A stretch of DNA of 64,000 nt from the NCBI GenBank assembly GCA_963797015.1, contig CAWCNV010000007.1:352703-416702 (forward strand), in the 5' to 3' direction. This document shows positions 49,730 through 58,466 of this stretch, one piece after another. The notes under the pieces were generated by a model. The model did not search any database, was not told the origin of the DNA, and was given only the letters and a program-made list of their open reading frames with translations. Each line of letters opens with the position of its first letter. Within the stretch, counting starts at the first letter, position 1. Source of the DNA: JBBPZA01 sp963797015 (GTDB lineage Bacteria > Actinomycetota > Thermoleophilia > Solirubrobacterales > Solirubrobacteraceae). The position numbers were made by a program, and so were the translations under genes.

Positions 49730-50189
49730 GGAGGTGATCAGCTCCCTCGCTGTAAGGATATTAGCTCTAAGTTGCTTTCAGTGTACCCATCGAACACCTG
49801 TACGTAAACCCCATTCATGCGATTGTTACAGGCGCCGACTACTTCCCCCGCGTAGAGCGGAATTCTGGCGCGGACTTTGTAACAAACCGAACGCGGGTTC
49901 GGGCGTGCTGCGGCCTCGACGCGGGCGCGCTCGACCTCCCCCGATTTGCGCCGCGCCTACGGCTCCCCGGACTGTGCTGAACGGCATCGACGAGGGAGAG
50001 GGTGGGGTTTCCGCGGCCGGTCCGCACCGCGCGGCGGAGGGGTTCCGGAGGCGCGCGGGTGGGCTCGGGAGCCTTCTGACTCGAGTTATGCACCTCTGAG
50101 GTACATAAGTCGACTCAGAACCCGCGGAGGGCGTTCCTTCCGACCCCCTCGTCGCCCGCCGTTCGCTCGCGGACCCGAAACGTCCGGGG
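49730..50189. other. 460-bp gap, AT-richer than the surroundings
   Basis: No supported gene. Bases 49746-49900 are notably AT-richer and probably hold the promoter of the coiled-coil gene (TAATAT on the minus strand near 49757-49762). A 16-bp imperfect palindrome centred on TGATCA (49730-49745) abuts that gene's start. A 21-bp dyad lies at 50076-50118 (listed separately). Confidence 0.55.
50076..50118. repeat. 21-bp inverted repeat, one-base centre
   Basis: Arms 50076-50096 and 50098-50118 match at 18 of 21 positions around a single T (cores CACCTC-T-GAGGTA). It lies 72 bp beyond the stop of the DUF2342 gene. It may act as a terminator of that gene or as a protein-binding dyad. Confidence 0.8.
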
Positions 50190-51260
50190 CTACGCCGCGA
50201 CGCTCGGCTCCGTGCGCGCCCGCCAGGCGTCGGGGTCGTCGAGCTCGGCGAGGGTGGGGAGGTTCTCGGGAGCGGCCCAGGCGCGGTTCAGAGCCTCGAC
50301 TCCGCCGCGCTCGACGACCGCGTCGCAGAAGCGCTTGCCCACGACGTACTGGCGAAGCTTGAGGTCGAGACCGATCAGCCGCGCCACGAGCCGGGCGATC
50401 ACGCCCTGGCTCTCGCGTCGGCGGTTCATCGCCGAGCGCAGGCGCGGGAGCGAGGGGAGGACGTCGGCGCCCACCGCGTCCATCACGTGCTCCGCGTGGC
50501 CCTCGATCAGGGCCATCGTGGCCTGGATGCGGTCGAGCAGGAGCTTCTGCTCGTCTCCGGCGACGAAGCTGACGAGGTTGCCCTCGCGGACCGCCTCGAC
50601 CAGGCCGCGAAGATCGTCGCCTGAGGGGAGCCGGCGCAGCCGGCCCGGATCGATCGAGACGGTGAGCGAGTCGGTCAGCTCGCGGATCAGGCCGGCGAGG
50701 TGGTCGCGCAGCCACGGCACGCCCGCGAACTGGAGCGCGTGCGTGACCTCGTGGAGCGCGACCCAGCGGATCAGCTCCTCGCGGTCGGCGTCCAGCGCGC
50801 GGACCGCGTCGTCGAGGTTCGGCTCCACGAACAGCAGCCGCGGTCGCGCGTCGGGGTCGAGCAGCACGACCTCGTACTGGCCGAGCACGCGCTGGGCCAG
50901 GAAGCCGACGATCACCCCGACCTCGGCGGTCAGGAGCAGGCCGGCGACGGCGCTGAGCGGCACGCGCGCGGGCCCGAGGGTGGCACCGACCCGGTCCGTG
51001 ACCGGGTCGAGCAGCCCGCGCATGCCCGACAGGTTGGCCCTGATCCACTCCGGGCGCTGGACGGCCTCGGAGGCGGGCAGGGGAGTGGCGGGGCGCAGGC
51101 CGGTGTACCGCGAGACCAGCCGCTCGCTCTCGCCCGACGCGTCGAGCAGGAGAGGCGCGAGTGCGGGAGGGCTCTCCCCGTCGCGCGCCGGCGACCCGCC
51201 CGGCCGCGGAAGCGCGGACACGAGCTCGGCGAGCTGCGCGGCGAGGCCCCAATCGATCAT
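50190..51260 (-). CDS. zinc-dependent metalloprotease, DUF2342 (F420-biosynthesis-associated family)
   Basis: A 356-residue protein. WVALHEVTHALQFAGVPWLR contains the zincin HExxH-type motif as HEVTH, with a downstream IEGHAEHVMDAVG glutamate/histidine segment that may complete the site. The family is annotated from co-occurrence with coenzyme F420 genes and is widespread in actinobacteria; its physiological role is unknown. N-terminal residues 60-130 (RPEWIRANLSGMRGLLDPVT) are typical of it. It could be co-transcribed with the phosphatase gene upstream (39-bp gap). Confidence 0.8.
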   Translation of the reverse strand: MIDWGLAAQLAELVSALPRPGGSPARDGESPPALAPLLLDASGESERLVSRYTGLRPATPLPASEAVQRPEWIRANLSGMRGLLDPVTDRVGATLGPARVPLSAVAGLLLTAEVGVIVGFLAQRVLGQYEVVLLDPDARPRLLFVEPNLDDAVRALDADREELIRWVALHEVTHALQFAGVPWLRDHLAGLIRELTDSLTVSIDPGRLRRLPSGDDLRGLVEAVREGNLVSFVAGDEQKLLLDRIQATMALIEGHAEHVMDAVGADVLPSLPRLRSAMNRRRESQGVIARLVARLIGLDLKLRQYVVGKRFCDAVVERGGVEALNRAWAAPENLPTLAELDDPDAWRARTEPSVAA

Positions 51261-51299
51261 CCACCCATGATGACAAGGAGGGCCAGCCGGTCAGGGCCC

Positions 51300-52139
51300 T
51301 CAGCAGAGCGGCACTCGCTCCAGCTCGCTCAGCGCCGCGGCACTGCGCGCGGCGATGACCGGCGAGCGCGGCGCGGTGTCGAGCGGAGCGCTCAGCGGCG
51401 GGTCGCAGCTCGTGAACGCAACTTGGCCGCCGGCCTCGCGCACGATCAGCTGTCCGGCGGCGGCGTCTACCGCACGCGAGCGCCACAGCGAAGCCATCCC
51501 GTCGAACCGCGCCGCCGCGACCTGGCAGAGCGAGAGTGCGATCGAGCCCAGCGCCCGCAGGCGGTGCGCGACCTCGGCCAGCTCCTGCATCGCGGCGGCG
51601 ACCGAGCGCGGGTCGGCGGACTCCAGGCCGATGACCTCAAGACGCCCGTCCCGCGAGCGGCGCTCGTCGCGGTCGCGGGCGAGCGGCTCGCCGTCGACGC
51701 GCGCACCCTCGCCGCGCACCGCGGTCCACTCCTCCCCGCCCCCGAGGTCGAACACGTAGCCGAGCGTGACGTCGGCCATCGTCGAGCCTTCGGCGACGGC
51801 GATCGAGAGCGCGTGCGCGGGAAGCCCGCGCTTGGCGTTCAGCGAGCCGTCGATCGGATCGATCACGACGCGCACCCCGTCGCCGCCGTAGTCGACCTCG
51901 CCGCGCTCCTCGCTGATCGCCGTGAACCGGTGCCCGCGCGCGTGCAGCTCGTCGAGCTGCGCGAACACGAGGCTCTCGGCGGCCTCGTCGATGACCAGCG
52001 TGCGGTCGCCGCCCTCGCCGCGCGTGCCGGTCTCCGCCACGCGCTCCCCGGTCGTGGGACGGGCCTCGAGCATCGCTGTGAGGCCCTCGGCCGACCGCCG
52101 GCAGGCCGCGAGCCAGTCGGCGGTCGAGGAGCCGTCCAT
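51300..52139 (-). CDS. inositol monophosphatase family protein
   Basis: A 279-residue Mg-dependent phosphatase. Metal ligands are visible in ISEERGEVDYG, VVIDPIDGSLNAKRGLPAHA (DPIDG) and RAVDAAAGQLIVREAGGQVA (Asp before the AAG helix). Such enzymes hydrolyse inositol-1-phosphate, fructose-1,6-bisphosphate or PAP; the substrate here is open. ATG 52139 lies 8 nt from a TAGGAT hexamer. The frame is open to 52346, but that would run through the divergent gene's promoter and start. Confidence 0.82.
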   Translation of the reverse strand: MDGSSTADWLAACRRSAEGLTAMLEARPTTGERVAETGTRGEGGDRTLVIDEAAESLVFAQLDELHARGHRFTAISEERGEVDYGGDGVRVVIDPIDGSLNAKRGLPAHALSIAVAEGSTMADVTLGYVFDLGGGEEWTAVRGEGARVDGEPLARDRDERRSRDGRLEVIGLESADPRSVAAAMQELAEVAHRLRALGSIALSLCQVAAARFDGMASLWRSRAVDAAAGQLIVREAGGQVAFTSCDPPLSAPLDTAPRSPVIAARSAAALSELERVPLC

Positions 52140-52146
52140 TCGCCCG

Positions 52147-52153
52147 TATCCTA
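52147..52153. promoter_or_regulatory. shared divergent -10 heptamer TATCCTA
   Basis: Plus strand TATCCT (52147-52152) is 9 nt before GTG 52162; minus strand TAGGAT (52153-52148) is 8 nt before ATG 52139. One seven-base element thus reads as a -10 in both directions. Confidence 0.6.
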
Positions 52154-52161
52154 GGTGGCTG

Positions 52162-52788
52162 GTGCCTGACGCCGACGGATACCACGAGGGACAGCGCCGG
52201 CTGCAGGACCGCTTCGACACCCGCCGACTCGCCGACACGCTGCGGGAGCGAAAGGTGGGCGACACGATCGACGCCGGCGACCGCGCCTTCATCGAGGCCC
52301 GCGACATGTTCTTCCTGGCCACGGCGGACGCGAACGGGCAGCCCACCTGCTCCTACAAGGGCGGCGACCCGGGCTTCGTGCGCGTGCTCGACGAGCACAC
52401 GCTCGCGTTCCCCAACTACGACGGCAACGGCATGTACCTGTCGTGGGGCAACGTCCTGGTCAACCCCCACGTCGGGCTGCTGTTCATCGACTGGGAACGG
52501 CGGCGGCGCCTGCGCATCGACGGCGAGGCGTCGATCGACGCCGACGACCCGCTGCGGTCCTCATATCCCGGCGCCCAGTTCGTCGTGCGCGTGCGCGCGC
52601 GCGAGGTGTTCCCCAACTGCCCGCGCTACATCCACCACATGGAGGTGGTCGAGCGCTCGCGGTTCGTGCCCCGTCCGGCGGAGGAGGCACCGGTGCCGAG
52701 CTGGAAGCGCGCCGACTGGGTGCCGCCCGACGCGCTGCCGGCCGGCGACCCGGCGCGCGACGCCTCGCGGCCAGACGTCCGGACATGA
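52162..52788 (+). CDS. pyridoxamine 5'-phosphate oxidase family protein (split barrel)
   Basis: A 208-residue protein of the PF01243 group. YHEGQRRLQDRFDTRRLADT and IEARDMFFLATADANGQPTC lead into YKGGDPGFVRVLDEHTLAFP and NYDGNGMYLSWGNVLVNPHV, a strongly conserved block in a flavin-binding family of unknown substrate. The C-terminus (NCPRYIHHMEVVERSRFVPR) is also family-typical. GTG 52162 fits the shared divergent promoter. Its TGA overlaps the helicase ATG (ATGA). Confidence 0.8.
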   Translation: MPDADGYHEGQRRLQDRFDTRRLADTLRERKVGDTIDAGDRAFIEARDMFFLATADANGQPTCSYKGGDPGFVRVLDEHTLAFPNYDGNGMYLSWGNVLVNPHVGLLFIDWERRRRLRIDGEASIDADDPLRSSYPGAQFVVRVRAREVFPNCPRYIHHMEVVERSRFVPRPAEEAPVPSWKRADWVPPDALPAGDPARDASRPDVRT

Positions 52789-55700
52789 GCACCGCACAGC
52801 AGGACGCGATCACCCACCGCGGCGGGGCGCTGCTGGTGGTGGGCGGCGCGGGGACGGGCAAGACGCACGCCCTCGTCGCGCGCTTCGCGCACCTGGTCGA
52901 CGAGGGGCTCGAGCCCGAGCGGCTGCTGCTGCTCGTCCCCACTCCGGGCGCGGCGGCGACGCTGCGCCGGCGCGTCGAGGAGGCGATCGCGCGGCCGTAC
53001 GAAGAGCTCGCCGTGCACACCGCGCCCGACTTCTGCGCGCGAGTGCTGCGCGACGAGCCGCTGGCCGCGGGGCTGGACCCGTTCACCGTCCCGCTGTCCG
53101 CCGCCGACCGCCTGGCGCTGCTGCTCGAGCGCATCGGCGAGCTGAGCCTGCGCCGCCACGACTTCCGCGGCAGTCCGGCGGCGCTGCTGGCGAGCTTCAT
53201 CGAGCGCATCGACCGGCTCAAGGCGCAGCTCGTCGACGCCGAGCGCTTCGCCGAGTGGGCGCACGCCCTGCCGCGCGCGCTCGCGGCGGGCGACCCGGAC
53301 CCGCGCGCCGAGCGCGAGCGCGAGTTCGCCGGGATATACGTCACGCACGAGCGCATGCTCGCCGAGGCGGGCGCGGTGGACGCGGGCGACCTACTGCTGA
53401 GGACCACACGGCTGCTCGACGAGCGCCCGGAGGTCCGGACGCGCACTGCCGAGCGCTTCGCGCACGTGCTCGTCGACGACTACCAGGACCTCGACCTGGC
53501 GCGCCTGACGCTCGTCGAGCTTCTCGCGCGCGAGCACGGAGGCGTGACCGCGGTCGGCGACGACGACCAGGCGACCGAGCGCGTGCGCGCCGCCGGCGCC
53601 GCGAACCTGCGCGCGTTCGCGCGCCGCCATCCGGGCGCCACCGTCGTCACGCTCGAGCAGTCGCAGCGCTGCCCGCGGGCGGTGCTCGCGGCCGCCGGCG
53701 CGGTCGTCGCCCCGATCCCCGACCGCCTCCCCAAGAAGCTCGAGGGGCGCGGCGGCGGCGAGGTCTCCTTCTGGCGCTGCGTGAACGAGCGCGCGGAGGC
53801 GCAGGCGGTCGCCGCCGACATCGAGCGGCTGGTCAACCGCGTGGGCGTCGCGCCCGAGTCGATCGCGGTGCTCGTCCGCTCGGTGCGCAACGAGGCGCAG
53901 GCCGTGGCGGTCGCGCTCGAGGAGCGCGCGGTCCCGCACCGCACGATCGGCGCCGCCGCCTTCTTCCAGCGCGCCGAGATCCGCGACGTGCTCGCCTGGC
54001 TGCGGCTGCTGACCGACCCCGGTGACGCGGGCGCGGTCGTGCGCGCGCTCGCGCGCGCGCCGATCGAGCTGCGCGCTGTCGACCTCGCGCGCTGCACCCA
54101 GATCGCGCGGCGGCGCAAGCTCGACATGGTCTCGGCGCTGGTGGCGGCCACGGAGTCGCCGCAGATCCCGCCCGAGGCGCGCGAGCGCATCCTGGCCTTC
54201 CTCAAGCTCTACCGCGCCGCCGCGGCCTCGCTCGACACGGTCCGCCCCGACCTCTACGTCCATCGCCTGGTCGAGCGACTCGGCCTGCGCCGCCAGCAGC
54301 TCTTCGCCGCCCAGGCCGACGTCGTCGAGCGCCTGGTCAACCTGGCCAAGCTCGCCGACCTCGCCCGCGGCTACGTCGCGCGCGCGCCGCAGGCCACGGC
54401 ACGCGAGTTCGCGCGCTATATCGCCGCGGTGGCCGAGGCGGGGCTGCGCGAGGAGGAGGCGACCGTCGAGGTGCACGCCGGCGCCGTCTCGCTGATGGCC
54501 ATGGACGCCGCGCACGGGCTCGAGTTCGACCACGTGTACGTGCTCGGGTTGTACTCGGCGCGCATGCCGGGGGCGCGGCGGACGGCGGTCGAGCCGCTGC
54601 CCGACGCGCTGCTGCGCGAGGAGCTGCCACCCGACCACGGGCGCGACGACCACGTGACCGAGATGCGGCGGCTCCTGCACGTCGCGATGACGCGCGCGCG
54701 CGAGCGGCTGGTGCTGGCCTACCCGGCCGGGACCGGGACCGAGAGCGACGCCGAGCATCCTCCGTCGCCGTTCGCCGAGGAGGCGCGCGCCGCGGCGGGC
54801 GCGGAGTGGGAGGAGCGCGACGAGGAGCTGTTCGGCCCCGCCGAAGGCCTGCACGCGATGTTCCGCATGCTGCGCGACGAAGCGCTCGAGAGCCTCGGCC
54901 GCGTGGGCGGGCGCCTGGGCGAGCTGCGCTTCGACACCGACCTCGACGTCGCCCACGCGGTCGTGCGCTACCTCGAGCTGCTCAAGCTGTCCGCCCTCAT
55001 CGAGCGACCCGCCGGGCAGAGCGTGGCCGAGGCGTTGCCCGAGCTCAACGCGCGCCTGCTCCAGGCGGCGGCGCCGTTGCAGCGCGAGGTCTTCGAGACC
55101 TCCGCGCTGGACGAGTACCTGCTCGACGCCGAGCGCGACGAGCGCCGCCGAGCGCGCGCGGTCGCGGCGCGCGAGGAGCCCTCGCTCGAGGCGTTCCTTC
55201 CGCGCCGCGGCGACGGGCTCGCGCTCTCGGCCTCCGACATCGAGACCTACCGCGTGTGCCCGCTGCGCTACAAGTTCGCGCGCGTCTTCCGCATTCCCAG
55301 CGAGCCGACGCTCAACCAGCGCTTCGGGATCCTCGTCCACCAGGTGCTCGAGCGCTTCCACGTCGGCGGAGGGACGGGCGGGCTCCCGGAGCTGCTCGGC
55401 CTGCTCGACGCGGGCTGGCGCCGGGGCGGCTTCGGCGACTCGGACGAGGAGGTCCAGCTGCGCGGCAAGGCCGAGGCGGCGCTGACCCGCTATCGCGAGC
55501 GCATCGAGGGCGACCCGGCCGAGCCGCTGTGGTTCGAGCGCGCGTTCGCCTTCCGTTTGGGCCCGCACCTCCTCCGCGGTCGCGTGGACCGCGTCGACCG
55601 GCTGCCCGACGGCGGCTTCGAGCTCATCGACTACAAGACCGGCCGTCCGAAGTCGGCCACGCAGCTCAAGGACGACGTCCAGCTCTCGCTCTACGCGGTC

Positions 55701-55928
55701 GGAGCGCGCGAGGCGTGGCAGCTCGAAGCCGCCCACCAGGCCTACTACTACGTGCTCGACGACGAGAAGGTCCCGGTGCGGCGCGACGAGGCCGACCGCG
55801 AGTGGATCACCGACACCGTGCTCGAGGTCGGCGAGGGGATCCTCTCGCAGGGGTTCGAGCCCACGCCGTCCTACGCGGCCTGCTCCTCCTGCGACTTCCG
55901 CATCATCTGCCCCGCGGCTGAGCGCTGA
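52785..55928 (+). CDS. UvrD/Rep-type helicase fused to a RecB-family (PD-(D/E)xK, Fe-S) nuclease
   Basis: A 1047-residue helicase-nuclease of the AddAB/AdnAB-related kind. GGALLVVGGAGTGKTHALVA is Walker A, HVLVDDYQDLDLARLTLVEL motif II (VDDYQD), AVGDDDQA motif III, and MDAAHGLEFDHVYVLG plus RRLLHVAMTRARERLVLAYP motifs V-VI. From about residue 810 the nuclease has SASDIETYRVCPLRYKFARV, ELIDYKTGRPKSATQL (catalytic D...YKTG) and CSSCDFRIIC; the four cysteines suit an Fe-S clasp. End-processing of DNA breaks is inferred. Its stop overlaps the next ATG. Confidence 0.88.
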   Translation: MSTAQQDAITHRGGALLVVGGAGTGKTHALVARFAHLVDEGLEPERLLLLVPTPGAAATLRRRVEEAIARPYEELAVHTAPDFCARVLRDEPLAAGLDPFTVPLSAADRLALLLERIGELSLRRHDFRGSPAALLASFIERIDRLKAQLVDAERFAEWAHALPRALAAGDPDPRAEREREFAGIYVTHERMLAEAGAVDAGDLLLRTTRLLDERPEVRTRTAERFAHVLVDDYQDLDLARLTLVELLAREHGGVTAVGDDDQATERVRAAGAANLRAFARRHPGATVVTLEQSQRCPRAVLAAAGAVVAPIPDRLPKKLEGRGGGEVSFWRCVNERAEAQAVAADIERLVNRVGVAPESIAVLVRSVRNEAQAVAVALEERAVPHRTIGAAAFFQRAEIRDVLAWLRLLTDPGDAGAVVRALARAPIELRAVDLARCTQIARRRKLDMVSALVAATESPQIPPEARERILAFLKLYRAAAASLDTVRPDLYVHRLVERLGLRRQQLFAAQADVVERLVNLAKLADLARGYVARAPQATAREFARYIAAVAEAGLREEEATVEVHAGAVSLMAMDAAHGLEFDHVYVLGLYSARMPGARRTAVEPLPDALLREELPPDHGRDDHVTEMRRLLHVAMTRARERLVLAYPAGTGTESDAEHPPSPFAEEARAAAGAEWEERDEELFGPAEGLHAMFRMLRDEALESLGRVGGRLGELRFDTDLDVAHAVVRYLELLKLSALIERPAGQSVAEALPELNARLLQAAAPLQREVFETSALDEYLLDAERDERRRARAVAAREEPSLEAFLPRRGDGLALSASDIETYRVCPLRYKFARVFRIPSEPTLNQRFGILVHQVLERFHVGGGTGGLPELLGLLDAGWRRGGFGDSDEEVQLRGKAEAALTRYRERIEGDPAEPLWFERAFAFRLGPHLLRGRVDRVDRLPDGGFELIDYKTGRPKSATQLKDDVQLSLYAVGAREAWQLEAAHQAYYYVLDDEKVPVRRDEADREWITDTVLEVGEGILSQGFEPTPSYAACSSCDFRIICPAAER

Positions 55929-56602
55929 TGGCCGACGTCCGCGCGGTGTGGCGCAGCGGCTGGTTCGACGCGCTCGGCGCCGGCACCTATGACTTCGTGG
56001 TCGAGCGCGAGCGCCTCGCGCGGGTCCTGGGGCGGGTGGTGTGGGGAACCGACATGGCGCTCCTCTACGAGCGCCTGGGCGCGATCACGGCGATGCCCGA
56101 CGGCAGCGCGATCCTCGACGTGCCGTGCGGCGGCGGCCTGGCCTTCCGCGCTCTGCTGCCGGAGCAGCGCGTCCGCTATGTGGCCGCCGACCTCTCGACG
56201 GGGATGCTGCGCCGCGCGCAGCGCGAGGCGGCGCGGCGTGGCCTAAACCAGATCGAGCTCGTCGAGGCCGACGTCGAGTCGCTGCCGTTCGACGACGCGA
56301 GCTTCGACCTGTGCGTCTCGTTCAACAGCCTCCACTGCTTCCCGGATCCGGCCGCCGCGTTGGGCGAGATGGCCCGCTGCCTGCGTCCGGACGGCCATCT
56401 CGTCGCCGACACCGCGGTGCGCGGCGCGGGTGCGCGCTACGACCGGCTGATCGACCTCTATGCCCGCCGCGGCATCTTCGGCCGCGTGGGAACGATCGAG
56501 GACCTGCGGCGCTGGCTCGCCGGCGCCGGCCTCGCCGACGTGAGCGAGGAGCGCTCGGGCGCGGTCGCGCACTTCAGCGCCCGGAGGCGCGCGGCCGGCT
56601 AG
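55928..56602 (+). CDS. class I SAM-dependent methyltransferase (UbiE/Methyltransf_11-like)
   Basis: A 224-residue methyltransferase. SAILDVPCGGGLAFRALLPE is motif I, AADLSTGMLRRAQREAARRG follows, and LPFDDASFDLCVSFNSLHCF with MARCLRPDGHLVADTAVRGA are motifs II and III. The type fits small-molecule or quinone/lipid methylation; substrate unknown. ATG 55928 overlaps the helicase TGA, so it is translated from the same mRNA. Its TAG stop is part of a CTAG shared with the PAC2 gene. Confidence 0.8.
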   Translation: MADVRAVWRSGWFDALGAGTYDFVVERERLARVLGRVVWGTDMALLYERLGAITAMPDGSAILDVPCGGGLAFRALLPEQRVRYVAADLSTGMLRRAQREAARRGLNQIELVEADVESLPFDDASFDLCVSFNSLHCFPDPAAALGEMARCLRPDGHLVADTAVRGAGARYDRLIDLYARRGIFGRVGTIEDLRRWLAGAGLADVSEERSGAVAHFSARRRAAG

Positions 56603-57471
56603 GAGTCGCCGCCGCGCTGGCGCAGGAAGCGCTGGAACTCGCGGGCGATGACGTCGCCCGAGGGAAGGTCGGTCGGGTTCGCGGGCTGGTCGGCCTCGCC
56701 CGCCGCCTCCTCGAGGCGCTCGACGAACGCCTGCACGTCGGGGTCCGAGCGGACGGCGAGGTTGACCTGGCGCTCGTACTCCTCGGCCGCGCTCTCCAGC
56801 TCGGAGGCATCGACCGAAACTCCGACGAGCCCCTCGAGCTTGCGCACCAGCGCCAGCGCCGCCTTCGGGTTGGGCGCGGCGGCGACGTAATGGGGGACGG
56901 CCGCCCACAGGCTCGCGCTCGGCATGCCGGACTGGTCGCACGCCGCGTGCAGCACGCCGGTGATGCCGGTCGGGCCCTCGTAGCTCGCGGAGCTCAGGCC
57001 GAGCTTCGAGACCAGCGCGTCGTCTGAGGCGATCCCGGTGATGCCGACCGGGCGCGTGTGGGGCACGTCGGCGAGCAGCGCGCCGAGCGTCACGACGAGC
57101 TGGACCCCGAGCGCCTCGGCGAGATCGAGCACCGTGCGGGTGAAGGTCGGCCAGCGCATCGAGGGCTCTGCGCCGGAGAGCAGGATCAGGTCGCGCGGGG
57201 CGCGCGGGATGCGCGCCTCGTAGATCTCGATCGCCGGCCAGGTGATCTCGCGCGTGCGCCCCTCGGTCAGGCGGATCTTCGGCCGCGTGCTCTGGAAGTC
57301 GAAGAACTCCTCGGGATCGATGGTCGCGAAGCGCGTCGCGCCCAGCGCCGAGCCGACGAACGTCAATGCCGCGGACGCCGCGTCGGCGGCGTCGTTCCAG
57401 CCGCTGAACGCGCACACCATCGCCGCAGAGCGCAGACCGTCCGGACGGCTTTCCCAGCGCAGGGGGTGCAT
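56599..57471 (-). CDS. PAC2 (proteasome assembly chaperone-like) family protein
   Basis: A 290-residue PAC2 protein. MVCAFSGWNDAADAASAALT is the hallmark N-terminal block, followed by LLSGAEPSMRWPTFTRTVLD, TLGALLADVPHTRPVGITG and GITGVLHAACDQSGMPSASL. Archaeal and eukaryotic PAC2 proteins assist 20S proteasome assembly; the bacterial role is unproven. ATG 57471 is chosen over GTG 57480 because TACCGT lies 7 nt upstream. Divergent from the second YhaM gene by about 14 bp. Confidence 0.82.
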   Translation of the reverse strand: MHPLRWESRPDGLRSAAMVCAFSGWNDAADAASAALTFVGSALGATRFATIDPEEFFDFQSTRPKIRLTEGRTREITWPAIEIYEARIPRAPRDLILLSGAEPSMRWPTFTRTVLDLAEALGVQLVVTLGALLADVPHTRPVGITGIASDDALVSKLGLSSASYEGPTGITGVLHAACDQSGMPSASLWAAVPHYVAAAPNPKAALALVRKLEGLVGVSVDASELESAAEEYERQVNLAVRSDPDVQAFVERLEEAAGEADQPANPTDLPSGDVIAREFQRFLRQRGGDS

Positions 57472-57478
57472 CCGGATC

Positions 57479-57484
57479 ACGGTA
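57479..57484 (-). promoter_or_regulatory. -10 hexamer TACCGT, leaderless
   Basis: TACCGT on the minus strand, 7 nt before ATG 57471 of PAC2. The TA step at 57483-57484 is also the beginning of a TACATG on the plus strand ahead of the YhaM-like gene. Confidence 0.5.
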
Positions 57485-57485
57485 C

Positions 57486-58385
57486 ATGATGGGCGCCGTG
57501 GCTCCGGAACTCGCAGCGACGGCTCAGAGCGCCCCGCGGGTCGCGTCGCTGCGCCCCGGCGACGCGGTCGACAGCGTGTTCGCCTGCAGCCGCAAGGACC
57601 GGCTGCTGGCCCGCTCGGGCTCGCCCTACCTCGCGCTCGAGCTTCGCGACCGCTCGGGCACGATCCCCGCGCGCGCGTTTCGCGACGCGGACGTGCTCGC
57701 CGGGCGCTTCGAGCGCGGCGACCTCGTGCACGTGTCGGGCCGCGTCGAGCGCTTCCGCGACGAGCTCCAGGTCGAGGTGGCGCGCATCGACCGCGCCGCC
57801 GCTGCCGACCCGGCGGACTTCCTGCCCGTCGCCTACCGCGACCTCGACGAGCTCGAGGGCTTCCTCGAACATCTTTCGCGAGAGATCCACGACCCGCCGC
57901 TCGCCGCGCTGCTCCAGTCGCTGCTCAGCGACGCCGAGTTGCGGGCGCAGTGGCGGCGAGCGCCGTGCACGCGCGCGGGCCACCATGCCTACCTCGGCGG
58001 GCTCCTCGAGCACACCGTCGCGGTCGGCACGCTCGCGCTCGAGGCGGCGCAGCTGCACCCGCGGCTGGACTCGGACCTGCTCATCGCGGCCGCGCTCGTC
58101 CACGACCTCGGCAAGACGCGCGAGTTCGCGCTCGGCGCCGAGATCGCGCTCAGCCCCGAGGGCCGGCTCGTCGGTCACCTGCAGCTCGGTGCACGCATCG
58201 TCGAGGCGCATGCCGGAGCGCTGCCCGGCGACCGCCGGCTCGCGCTGCTGCACTGCGTGCTCGGCCACCACGGCCCGGAGGCGCTTCCGGGCCGGCGCTT
58301 CGCGCTGCCCGAGGCGCTCGCGCTGTACCGCCTCAACGCGCTGGACGCGAGCGTGAAAGGCGCGCTCGAGCACGGGCTGGCGTAG
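57486..58385 (+). CDS. OB-fold/HD domain protein, YhaM-like 3'-5' exoribonuclease (paralog 2)
   Basis: A 299-residue protein with the same architecture as the one at 6530. OB-fold: YLALELRDRSGTIPARAFRD and GDLVHVSGRVERFRDELQVE. HD domain: HHAYLGGLLEHTVAVGTLAL, AALVHDLGKTREFALGAEIA and LLHCVLGHHGPEALPG. Start choices are ATG 57486, ATG 57489 or GTG 57498; the divergent promoter leaves little room, and GTG 57498 is possible. Substrate specificity relative to paralog 1 cannot be read. Confidence 0.8.
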   Translation: MMGAVAPELAATAQSAPRVASLRPGDAVDSVFACSRKDRLLARSGSPYLALELRDRSGTIPARAFRDADVLAGRFERGDLVHVSGRVERFRDELQVEVARIDRAAAADPADFLPVAYRDLDELEGFLEHLSREIHDPPLAALLQSLLSDAELRAQWRRAPCTRAGHHAYLGGLLEHTVAVGTLALEAAQLHPRLDSDLLIAAALVHDLGKTREFALGAEIALSPEGRLVGHLQLGARIVEAHAGALPGDRRLALLHCVLGHHGPEALPGRRFALPEALALYRLNALDASVKGALEHGLA

Positions 58386-58466
58386 GCGGCGCGCAGGGCG
58401 GCCCGAGCGGGTACGTTTCGCGCGGCGCGCGCATGTCTCGCGCGGTTGACCAGGAGGAGGGAGCTC

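Noticed and set aside
49434..50099. Plus-strand ORF with a strong GGAGGTGATC Shine-Dalgarno-like sequence inside it
   Set aside because: It is antisense to the coiled-coil gene and then runs through the gap with Arg/Pro-rich composition. The GGAGGTGATC belongs to a palindrome at the opposite gene's start, not to a usable start.
53391..55736. Long antisense ORFs (also at 57477-60701, 3391-5685, 25391-26518 and 27065-28627)
   Set aside because: They mirror the codon-position GC bias of the real genes opposite, lack domain motifs, and are rich in Arg, His and Gln, or Arg, Pro and Gly.
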